Source: Myxococcales bacterium (GTDB lineage: Bacteria; Myxococcota_A; Polyangia; Haliangiales; Haliangiaceae). Taken from it: a DNA stretch of 64,000 bases. This document shows positions 32,854-40,570 of this stretch, piece after piece (within the stretch, counting starts at the first letter, position 1; each line of letters starts with the position of its first letter). The notes below the pieces were generated by a model. That model did no database searches. It saw only the letters and a program-made list of their open reading frames with translations, and was not told the origin of the DNA. The DNA lies in NCBI GenBank assembly GCA_016707895.1, contig JADJGV010000002.1, positions 496,001 through 560,000 of the forward strand, in the 5' to 3' direction. A program made the position numbers and the translations under genes.

Positions 32854-33936
32854 CCCCTTGGCTTGCCGGATCAACCGCACGTAGGCCTCGGACGCGCGCA
32901 CCGCGAGCTCGTTGAGCTCGTCGACGTGGCTGCCCTCGAACCGCTCGCCGCGCGGGTGCGCGTAGATCAGGTTGACCGCGCGGTTGCGCACCGCCACCGG
33001 CGCGACCGCGACCTCGGCCGCGGCCGGCACCGCGAGGAACTCCCACAGCGCCTTCTCGGTCGGCGCGGCGGCGGCCGGCGGCTTGCCGCGGAACGGGCGC
33101 AGGTCGTCGTTGGCGCACTGCAACGACGAGGTCCCGCCGATCGGCAGGGACAGCGCGCTCACCGGCTGGGCCAGCGGCCGCTCGGTGAACGCCCGCCAGC
33201 CGAGCGCGTTGCCGTCGCGCACCAGGAACAGCACCAGCGCCGGGAACCGGCCCTCGGCGAACGCCAGCAGCGTCGTCGCGATCGCGTCGCGGTGGATCGC
33301 GGCGTCGATGCGATCGCACGCGTCGGTGAACGCCAGCGCGGGCGTCGGCGCTGGCTCGGGCTCGACGATCACGTTGCCGCTCTTGCGGCGCGGCTCGAGC
33401 CGCACCGGCGGCGGCGTGACGATGCCGCCCGCGGGCTGGGTCTTGCGGCGGTCGACGCTGCCGACGCTCTTGCGCGTCCCCGGGCGCACGAAGCGCGCCT
33501 GCCGCGGCAGGCCGTAGTGCTTCTCCAGGTAGTACAGCGCGCGCAGCTCCGAGACGATGTACGGCGTGATCTCGAGGCCGGTCTGATCGGCCAGCTGATC
33601 GACCGCGTGCTCGTCGCGGGGATCGATCATCGCCACCGCCAGCGTGTCCATGAACGGCGGCTGGTGGCCCAGCGGGATCGCGCCCAGCGTCTGCGCGGTG
33701 CGGGCGCTGATCTGGTTGATCGCCTCGGGCGGCGCGGCGTCGAGCAGCGCCCGGGTCGCGACCGGGATCTGGTACAGCTCGCCGAGCTGATCGCCCAGCG
33801 TGTCGATGTCGAGGAAGCCCAGCTCGACCAGGTTGGTGCCCAGGCGACCGCCGTACAGCACCTGCGTGCGCAGCCCGCCTTCGAGCTGCGACAGCGAGAT
33901 CGCCGCGTTGCGCAGGAGCAACGTGCCGAGCTTCAT
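32851..33936 (-). CDS. MshEN (GspE-N) domain protein with GAF-like C-terminus
   Basis: A 361-residue protein from ATG 33936 with no ATPase domain. Its first 60 residues hold two adjoining copies of the MshEN c-di-GMP-binding pattern (KLGTLLLRNAAISLSQLEGG and RLGTNLVELGFLDIDTLGDQ), followed by the rest of a GspE N-terminal domain to about residue 150. A Pro/Arg-rich linker leads to a C-terminal GAF-like region (FAEGRFPALVLFLVRDGNAL, VAVRNRAVNLIYAHPRG). It could read c-di-GMP as a free-standing receptor. It converges with the oxygen-sensor/ParA operon; whether it belongs to it is unknown. Confidence 0.8.
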   Translation of the reverse strand: MKLGTLLLRNAAISLSQLEGGLRTQVLYGGRLGTNLVELGFLDIDTLGDQLGELYQIPVATRALLDAAPPEAINQISARTAQTLGAIPLGHQPPFMDTLAVAMIDPRDEHAVDQLADQTGLEITPYIVSELRALYYLEKHYGLPRQARFVRPGTRKSVGSVDRRKTQPAGGIVTPPPVRLEPRRKSGNVIVEPEPAPTPALAFTDACDRIDAAIHRDAIATTLLAFAEGRFPALVLFLVRDGNALGWRAFTERPLAQPVSALSLPIGGTSSLQCANDDLRPFRGKPPAAAAPTEKALWEFLAVPAAAEVAVAPVAVRNRAVNLIYAHPRGERFEGSHVDELNELAVRASEAYVRLIRQAKG

Positions 33937-33972
33937 CGAAGCGCCGAGCGTCCCCCGCCGATGGCCGGGGCG

Positions 33973-34650
33973 TCAAGTCGCGTAGCGCGTCGGGTCGACG
34001 ACGCCGGCCTCGGCGAAACCTTTGCGCCGCAGGTGGCAGGCGTCGCAGCGGCCGCAGGCGCGGTCGTCGATCGGGTCGTAGCAGGAGTGGGTCAGGCCGT
34101 AGTCGACCCCGAGCCGGGCGCCGGCCAGGATGATCTCGGCCTTGGTCATGGCGATCAGCGGCGCGCGCACCCGGAAGCCGCCGCCGCGGGTCGCGACCTG
34201 GGCCAGCGCCTGGAACGCGTCGATGAACGCCGGCCGGCAGTCGGGGTAGCCGCTGGCGTCGAGGACGTTGACCCCGACGAAGATGTCCTGGGCGCCAAGG
34301 GTCTCGGCCCAGGCCAGCGCCAGGGCCAGCAGCACCGTGTTGCGGGCCGGCACGTAGGTCACCGGCACGTCGCCGGGCGCGCCGATCTCGGCCAGCGAGC
34401 GATCCTTGGGCACCGCCAGGTCGGGGCTGGTCAGCGCCGACCGAGCCAGCGGCGCCAGGTCGAGGGTCAGCACGCGGTGCTCGGCGGCGCCCAGCGCGGC
34501 GGCGACCCGGGCGGCCGCGGCCAGCTCGCAGGCGTGGAGCTGGCCGTAGCGCACGGTCAGCGCGTGGCAGGTGAGGCCCTCGGCGCGCGCCATCGCCAGC
34601 GCGGTGGTCGAGTCGAGGCCGCCCGACAGGAGGACGACAGCAGATGGCAT
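33973..34650 (-). CDS. queC: 7-cyano-7-deazaguanine synthase
   Basis: Makes preQ0 from 7-carboxy-7-deazaguanine with ATP and ammonia, a step in queuosine tRNA modification. From ATG 34650 the 225 residues contain the PP-loop VVLLSGGLDSTTALAMA, TYVPARNTVLLALALAWAE, GVNVLDASGYPDCRPAFI and the zinc site CYDP...CGRCDACHLRRKGF with four Cys. Length and motifs are standard. No other queuosine gene lies in the window. Confidence 0.96.
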   Translation of the reverse strand: MPSAVVLLSGGLDSTTALAMARAEGLTCHALTVRYGQLHACELAAAARVAAALGAAEHRVLTLDLAPLARSALTSPDLAVPKDRSLAEIGAPGDVPVTYVPARNTVLLALALAWAETLGAQDIFVGVNVLDASGYPDCRPAFIDAFQALAQVATRGGGFRVRAPLIAMTKAEIILAGARLGVDYGLTHSCYDPIDDRACGRCDACHLRRKGFAEAGVVDPTRYAT

Positions 34651-34691
34651 CGGCCTCTTGTAGCACCGGGCCGGCGCTGTAGGCTGCGCCG

Positions 34692-36224
34692 GTGTCCACC
34701 GCCCGCGCCCGCGCCGAGCTCGTGGCCCCGTGGCTGGCGGTGGCGGCGCTGGTCGCGTGGTCGGCGTGGCACCGCTGGCAGGTGCTCACCGCGTCGCCGC
34801 ACCCGGTCGGGATCGACGGCTACTTCTACGCCATCCAGGTGCGCTCGCTCCTCGAGCGCGGCGGGCTGGCGTACCCCGCCGCGCCGCTGACGTTCTACCT
34901 GATGGCCGCGCTGGCCCACGTCACCGACGTGATCACCAGCGTCAAGCTGGTCGCGGCGATCGGCGGCGCGCTGGCGATCGCGCCCGCGTTCGCGATCGGC
35001 CGGCGGCTGGGCGGCGTCGCCGGCGGGCTGACCGCCGCGGTCGTGATCGCCACCAGCGGCGGCTCGTTCTACCTGTCGCTGGAGTTCGTCAAGAACGGCG
35101 TGGGCGTGACGATGGCGCTGACCGCGGTGTGGCTGGGGCTGCGCGCGCTGGAGGCCCCGACCCGCGCGGCGATCGCGCTGGCGGTCGCCGCGGCGATCGC
35201 GGCGGTGGCGACCCACAAGATGGCGGCGGCGCTGGTGGTGGCGCTGCTGGCGCCGGCGATCGTCGTCGAGCTGCGCGCGCGCTGGGGCCCGGCCCGGGCG
35301 CGGCGGGCGGCGGCGGTGGCCGGCGGTGCGCTGGCGCTGGCGGCGATCGCGCTCGGCGCGCTGGCGCCCGCGCGCTTCATCGCCGGCCGCGACCTGGCCG
35401 AGCTGCGCGCGGCGCTGGGCGGCGACCCGCGCTGGTCGCTGCCCGCGATGTACGTGCCGCACCCGGGCGGCCGCGACTACGTGCTCGCGCTGGGCGACCA
35501 GACCCGGATCGCGCTGGCGCTGGCGCTGATCGCGATCGGCCTGGCGGTCGCCGCGCGGTTCACGACCCGGCTGGCCGCCGCCGCCCGGCCCGCCGATCGC
35601 GCCGCGGCGTGGAGCGCGGTCGCGGTGGTGCTGATCACCGCGATCCCGGTGCTGGCGATCGCCAACCCCGACGGCATCGGCTTCCGGCTGCGGGTCGCGG
35701 TGTTCGCCCCGGCGGCGCTGGTCGCGGCGATCGTCGTCGGCCGCGCCACCGCGGGGCTGGCGCCGGCGCTGCGCCTCGCGGTGATCGCGCCGATGCTGCT
35801 GGTGCGGCTGTGGGTGGTCGACGCCGCGCCGCGCGAGGGCGTGGTCTACGCGCACCCGGCGATGGTCGCGGCGATGGTCGCGGTGCCGGGCCGGCTGCCG
35901 CCCGACGCGGTGGTCATCACGTCGGAGCGCCACCTCGGCTTCATGGTCGCGTGGTACGCGCGGGTGCCGGTGCGGATGCGCCCCGGCCCGGTGCCGCCGG
36001 CGCGGCGCTGGCGGCTGCTGGCCGGCAACCTGATCGGCCTGGGCTCGCCGCTCGACAAGGCGCTGCGCGCCGCCCACGATCGCCCGGGCCTGGTGGCGCC
36101 GGTCAGCACCCACCCGCGCGACCCCAGCGGCCTGGTGCTGGTGCCCGAGGCCACCTGGGACTGGGTGCTGACCCAGGTGCCGCCCAAGCTGGCCGCCTAC
36201 TGGCGGCGCTGGCCGACGCGGTAA
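34692..36224 (+). CDS. Polytopic membrane protein, GT-C-like
   Basis: A 510-residue membrane protein from GTG 34692 with about ten or eleven hydrophobic segments and a soluble C-terminal part (ERHLGFMVAWYARVPVRMRP). The first large external loop carries HPVGIDGYFYAIQVRSLLER, reminiscent of the Asp-containing loop of GT-C glycosyltransferases (STT3, PMT and GT39 groups), which use lipid-linked sugars. No further diagnostic residue fixes a donor or acceptor. The composition is extremely Ala-rich. It is divergent from queC (41 bases) and convergent with the zinc-ribbon protein. Confidence 0.7.
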   Translation: MSTARARAELVAPWLAVAALVAWSAWHRWQVLTASPHPVGIDGYFYAIQVRSLLERGGLAYPAAPLTFYLMAALAHVTDVITSVKLVAAIGGALAIAPAFAIGRRLGGVAGGLTAAVVIATSGGSFYLSLEFVKNGVGVTMALTAVWLGLRALEAPTRAAIALAVAAAIAAVATHKMAAALVVALLAPAIVVELRARWGPARARRAAAVAGGALALAAIALGALAPARFIAGRDLAELRAALGGDPRWSLPAMYVPHPGGRDYVLALGDQTRIALALALIAIGLAVAARFTTRLAAAARPADRAAAWSAVAVVLITAIPVLAIANPDGIGFRLRVAVFAPAALVAAIVVGRATAGLAPALRLAVIAPMLLVRLWVVDAAPREGVVYAHPAMVAAMVAVPGRLPPDAVVITSERHLGFMVAWYARVPVRMRPGPVPPARRWRLLAGNLIGLGSPLDKALRAAHDRPGLVAPVSTHPRDPSGLVLVPEATWDWVLTQVPPKLAAYWRRWPTR

Positions 36225-36235
36225 CCGCTGGCGCG

Positions 36236-37567
36236 CTACTCGTGGCCGATGCGGAAGCGCACCGCGCCGGTCGCGTCGTCGAGCGCGGTCAGCGCGTCGC
36301 CGGTCGACACCAGCACCACGCCGTCGGCGGCGACCAGGCCGCGGAGGCCCGGGATGCCGCGCGGGCGCAGCCGCATCTCGACGTCCCACCGCCGCGCGCC
36401 GTCGGTCAGGGCGAACGCCGCCACGCGGTACGGGCCGCTGCCGTGCTGGTAGGCCACGAACACCGTCGCGTCGGACAGCGCCACGTGCTTGTCGTCGGCG
36501 CGGGCGGTCAGCGGGTCGCTGGCCGGGACCTCCACGGCCCAGCGCGGCCGCTTGCCGTCGAGCCGCGCCACCATCGGCACCGGGGTGCCGGGTGACCTGT
36601 CGCCGACCGCCACGATCGGCCCGCCGGGGTGCCGCACCAGGCGCCGCGACGTCATGCCGTCGATCGCGGGCAGCGTCTCCCAGCTATCGATCGACGTGAC
36701 CCCCGCCGGCGCGCGCCAGGTGCGGTTGTCGATCTGCGCGCAGAGATCGGGCGCGCCTTCGGGGCCGAGCGCCAGGAACCGCGCGAGCCCCTTGAACTGG
36801 AACTCGTGGGGGCGGTCGAAGCGCAGGCGCGGCGTGCTCGGCTGCTTGCCGCCGGCGGCGTCGAGCGCCCACCAGCGATCGTCGGCCGCCGCCACCAGCG
36901 CGGTCGTCGGCGCGTCGCCGGCGCAGAACGTCTCGACCTTCTCCCCGATCGCGACCGTCCACGCCGGGGCGCCGGTGCGGCGATCGAACCCGCGCACCTG
37001 CCCGTCGATCGAGGCGAGCAACACGTGCGAGGCGGTGAGGGCGAGCGGCGCCTGGTTGGCGTCGCTGAACGTGCCCACCCGCTCGGTCTGCCACCGCAGC
37101 GCCCCGGTGTCGCCCGCGAACGCCGCGATGCTGGCGCGGTCGCCGTCGTCGACGTAGCGCACCAACCCGACCACGTCGCGGGTCCCGTCGCCATCGAGGT
37201 CGGCGAGCAGCGGCACGTCGAGGCCCCACCACAGCTCCGGCTGGCCCGCCCGCGCGGCCGCGGCCTGATCAGATTTGATCGCCCCGCCCCGCGACCGCGC
37301 CCGGAGCGCCGCGAAGGCGACCAGCCCCGCCATCAGCACCACCGGGACGAGCACGAGCGGCAGGAAGCCTGCCGGCGAGACCCGCTGGCGCGCGACCTGG
37401 TAGTCCGGGGACGGCGTCGGCGGCAGCGGCCGGGGCACCTGGAGGATCCGGCTGCGGCGCTGGATCTGCGCCGGCTTGCCGCAGTACTGACAGCTCACGC
37501 TGACCGCGTCCCCGGGGACCGTCAGCGACGCTCCGCAATGCGGGCAGGCGACGGCGATCGCGCGCAC
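36236..37567 (-). CDS. Zinc-ribbon - membrane helix - PQQ-like propeller protein
   Basis: A 443-residue protein; I prefer GTG 37567, which begins just before the zinc ribbon CPHCGASLTVPGDAVSVSCQ and YCGKPAQ. ATG 37612 or an upstream start at 37681 are possible. One membrane helix lies near residues 72-94 (LPLVLVPVVLMAGLVAFAAL). The rest is a beta-propeller of PQQ-repeat type (DTGALRWQTERVGTF, ASIDGQVRGFDRRTGAPAW, ADGVVLVSTGDALTALDDAT), opening with an EF-like LLADLDGDGTRD. The layout suggests an inside zinc ribbon and an outside propeller. The function is unknown. Confidence 0.75.
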   Translation of the reverse strand: MRAIAVACPHCGASLTVPGDAVSVSCQYCGKPAQIQRRSRILQVPRPLPPTPSPDYQVARQRVSPAGFLPLVLVPVVLMAGLVAFAALRARSRGGAIKSDQAAAARAGQPELWWGLDVPLLADLDGDGTRDVVGLVRYVDDGDRASIAAFAGDTGALRWQTERVGTFSDANQAPLALTASHVLLASIDGQVRGFDRRTGAPAWTVAIGEKVETFCAGDAPTTALVAAADDRWWALDAAGGKQPSTPRLRFDRPHEFQFKGLARFLALGPEGAPDLCAQIDNRTWRAPAGVTSIDSWETLPAIDGMTSRRLVRHPGGPIVAVGDRSPGTPVPMVARLDGKRPRWAVEVPASDPLTARADDKHVALSDATVFVAYQHGSGPYRVAAFALTDGARRWDVEMRLRPRGIPGLRGLVAADGVVLVSTGDALTALDDATGAVRFRIGHE

Positions 37568-37695
37568 GCCCGACCGTACCGCGGATCGCCTGGGACGTCC
37601 CGCGACAGGCATCGTCCCAGCGAGGCGCCGACGCATCGCGGAAGCCAGTGACGGTGGCCTTGCAATCGGCGGGACTTCCATGAAGATCCCCGCCC

Positions 37696-40449
37696 ATGCA
37701 GCTCGCCCGATTCCTACCCGCGGCGCTCGTCACCGCCGCGACGCTGATCGCGTGCAACCCCGAGGTCCCCAAGACCACGTTCGTCTACGGGGAGAAGCGC
37801 GGGACGCTCACGTCCAACGGCCTGCGCTTCGTGATCATGCCCGACAAGACGACGTCGCTGGTCGAGGTCGACGTGCGCTACGAGGTCGGCTCGCGCGAGG
37901 ACCCCGAGGGCAAGGCCGGCATCGCCCACCTCGTCGAGCACATGATGTTCCAGCAGAAGCCGGACGGGCCCGACACCCAGCCGCTGATGCACTCGATCGG
38001 GCAGCTGACCAGCTTCTTCAACGCGTACACCAACTGGGACACCACCCACTACATGATGCAGGGCCGGGTCGACCGCATGGACGACCTGATCAAGATCGAG
38101 GCGATGCGGATGCACTTCCGCTGCCAGACGATCAGCGAGGACGAGTTCCTGCGCGAGCGCGAGGTGGTGCGCAACGAGATCCGCCAGCGCGGCGGCACGC
38201 CCGAGGGGCGCATCCCCGATCTGATCCTCGAGCAGGTCTACCCGCAGCGCCACGCGTACTCGCGGATGATCGGTGGCGACGACGCCAACCTGACGAACAT
38301 CACGCTCAAGGACGTCTGCGACTTCATGGACAAGTACTACACGCCGGACCGCGCGACGGTGATCGTCGCGGGCGGGATGGACGTGGACGCGGCCACCGCG
38401 TCGATCCAGAAGTGGTTCGGCGGGCTGGAGAAGCGGGTCGGCGGCCCGCGGGTCGAGGTCGCGCCGGTGACCAGCGTCACCGCCGGCCGCGCCGAGTACG
38501 ACCTCGACATCGAGCGCCCGTACGTCGTGGTGACCTGGCCGCTGCCGGCGGCCAACACGCCCGAGGGCCGCGCGGTGCAGTACGGCATCAACCGGGCGTG
38601 GATCGAGACCGCCGGGCAGGCGTTCGACTACGGCTTCGCGTACGACGTCACCCCGCAGATCCTCGGCGGCGAGGAGGCGCCGGTGTTCAGCGTGATCATC
38701 GAGCTGAAGGGCATCGACAAGATGGGCGAGGCGCTGGAGTTCGTGAAGAAGGCGGCGGCCAAGGCCCACCGCAACTTCGACGACGCGAACTGGCAGCAGA
38801 CCGAGGACTTCAAGGCGCGCACCTCGGCGAACTTCCTCCGCCAGCTCGAGACGCTGGCGGCCCGCACGACGACGATGGGCGACGCGATCCAGTTCGACAC
38901 CGAGACCGACTTCGCCTCGCAGGACCTGTACCTGATCAACCAGCTCGAGCGGATCCAGAAGTTCGACGGCGGGCTGATCGAGCGCTCGACCAAGAAGGCG
39001 CTGGCCTGGGACCAGGCCAAGATCATCGTGTTCAAGGCCAGCAAGTCGGGCATCCACGGCGACCGCCGGGCCAAGGTCACCTTCCAGACCAAGAGCCACG
39101 ACAAGCGCGAGATCCCCGAGGTCGACCCCCGCGAGGCCAAGGTGCCGCTGAAGGTCGCGGCCGACATGCCGGTGTTCGACCGGGTCGAGCGCTACCAGCT
39201 GGGCAACGGCATGAACGTCGTGCTCCTGCCGATCGAGTCGCCGATGCCGCTGGTGTCGGCGATCCTGATGTTCAACGTCGGCGACGCGCACTCGGACTCG
39301 GTGCCGGGCCTGGCCGACGCGGCGGCGGCGTTCCTGTCGCCGGCGCTCGACTCCGACGCGCTGCAACGCATCGGCATCGGCATCAACGGCTTCACCAGCG
39401 CCGACCACACGATGTTCGCGGCCAGCGGCCTCGACATCTACCTCGGGCCGATGCTGAAGGGCATGGAGCGACTGATCACGGCGGGCGTCTACAGCCAGGA
39501 GCAGGTCGAGGGCTGGCGCAAGCAGCTCAAGGAGCGCTTCAAGCGCAAGGACTACCAGGTCGACGTCGAGTACCAGCGCCAGATCTACACCGCGCTGTAC
39601 GGCGCCGATCACCCGTACACCAAGGGCGCGGTGCTGAGCCCCGAGTCGGCCAACGGCATCGGCCAGGACCGGCTGATGTCGTTCAAGGGCGAGCACTACT
39701 CGGCCGGCAACGCGACGCTGATCGTCGTCGGCAAGTTCGACCTGGCCAAGGCCCGCTCGACGATCTCGGATCAGTTCGGTGGCTGGGGCAAGGGCCACGT
39801 CGACCAGCCGATCGGCCCGACGCCGCGCCCGCGCACCGGCCCCGAGTACATCGGCGTGGTCAGCGTCGAGAACCCGCAGGTCACGGTGACGATCGGCTAC
39901 CCGGCGCCGGCCGGCATCGACGCCCAGGAGGCCGCGCGCCGCGTGCTCGCCGAGATGCTCAACACCCGCATGGGTGACATCCGCTTCAAGCTGGGCGCGA
40001 CCTACGGCACCTACGCCCGCCGCCAGACCCAGATCGGCCCGGCGGCCTACACGATGGGCGGCAACGTCGACGCGCCGCGCGCCGGTGAGGCGATCAAGGC
40101 GATGCGCGACGGCGTCGAGATGCTGCGCGCCGGCACGACGTTCGACATCGACTTCGTGCGGGCCCGCCGCGCGCTGATCGAGGACCTGCTGGCGCAGTCG
40201 ACGGTGTCGAGCGAGCTGGCCCAGCGGCTGGCGACGATGGCGCGGTTTGGCCTCAAGCCCGACTACTACAAGCAGCTGGTCAAGCAGATCGCCGCGGTGT
40301 CGCCGGCGCAGGTGCGCATGCTGCTGACCAACGAGCTCGACCCCAAGGGCGAGCTCATCGTGTGCCAGGGCGACCGGCCGTCGCTGGAGAAGGCCTTCGC
40401 CGACGCCGGCATCGATCAGGTCAAGCTGATCGAGCCCGACTACAAGTAG
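37696..40449 (+). CDS. M16-family zinc peptidase lipoprotein (double domain)
   Basis: A 917-residue pitrilysin/insulinase-type peptidase with lipoprotein signal MQLARFLPAALVTAATLIAC. The N-terminal M16 unit is active-looking: inverted zinc motif HLVEHMMF and the distal Glu in EREVVRNEIRQRGG. A second M16 unit (from about residue 480; NGMNVVLLPIESPMPLVSAI) lacks the zinc motif, as is usual for the partner half. Such periplasmic or outer-membrane enzymes degrade peptides inside the clam-shell cavity. The adjacent convergent gene is an M1-type peptidase, so the pair may work together on imported or misfolded peptides. Confidence 0.93.
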   Translation: MQLARFLPAALVTAATLIACNPEVPKTTFVYGEKRGTLTSNGLRFVIMPDKTTSLVEVDVRYEVGSREDPEGKAGIAHLVEHMMFQQKPDGPDTQPLMHSIGQLTSFFNAYTNWDTTHYMMQGRVDRMDDLIKIEAMRMHFRCQTISEDEFLREREVVRNEIRQRGGTPEGRIPDLILEQVYPQRHAYSRMIGGDDANLTNITLKDVCDFMDKYYTPDRATVIVAGGMDVDAATASIQKWFGGLEKRVGGPRVEVAPVTSVTAGRAEYDLDIERPYVVVTWPLPAANTPEGRAVQYGINRAWIETAGQAFDYGFAYDVTPQILGGEEAPVFSVIIELKGIDKMGEALEFVKKAAAKAHRNFDDANWQQTEDFKARTSANFLRQLETLAARTTTMGDAIQFDTETDFASQDLYLINQLERIQKFDGGLIERSTKKALAWDQAKIIVFKASKSGIHGDRRAKVTFQTKSHDKREIPEVDPREAKVPLKVAADMPVFDRVERYQLGNGMNVVLLPIESPMPLVSAILMFNVGDAHSDSVPGLADAAAAFLSPALDSDALQRIGIGINGFTSADHTMFAASGLDIYLGPMLKGMERLITAGVYSQEQVEGWRKQLKERFKRKDYQVDVEYQRQIYTALYGADHPYTKGAVLSPESANGIGQDRLMSFKGEHYSAGNATLIVVGKFDLAKARSTISDQFGGWGKGHVDQPIGPTPRPRTGPEYIGVVSVENPQVTVTIGYPAPAGIDAQEAARRVLAEMLNTRMGDIRFKLGATYGTYARRQTQIGPAAYTMGGNVDAPRAGEAIKAMRDGVEMLRAGTTFDIDFVRARRALIEDLLAQSTVSSELAQRLATMARFGLKPDYYKQLVKQIAAVSPAQVRMLLTNELDPKGELIVCQGDRPSLEKAFADAGIDQVKLIEPDYK

Positions 40450-40450
40450 A

Positions 40451-40468
40451 GGGTTTGTCGCCAAACCC
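40451..40468 (+). terminator. Hairpin after the M16 gene
   Basis: One base beyond the stop is a 6-bp stem (GGGTTT / AAACCC) with a six-base loop. Its position fits transcript end formation, though there is no T-tract. Confidence 0.35.
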
Positions 40469-40514
40469 AGGGTGAGGGAGGTGGGGAGCCGGTCCGCGCG
40501 CACCGCGACCGCTT

Positions 40515-40541
40515 GATGGGGACGTCCCCGATGGGGCCCCC
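40515..40541. repeat. REP-like GGGGACGTCCCC palindrome
   Basis: The M16/M1 convergent gap holds a 12-bp perfect palindrome (GGGGACGTCCCC, 40518-40529) in the context TTGATGGGGACGTCCCCGAT, followed by GGGGCCCCC (40533-40541). From memory, similar GATGGGGACGTCCCC elements recur between genes in many high-GC genomes as REP-type repeats. Only one copy is visible here, so the repeat status is unproven. Confidence 0.4.
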
Positions 40542-40570
40542 ACCCAAGACGCGAGACACCTGGCGGGGCA

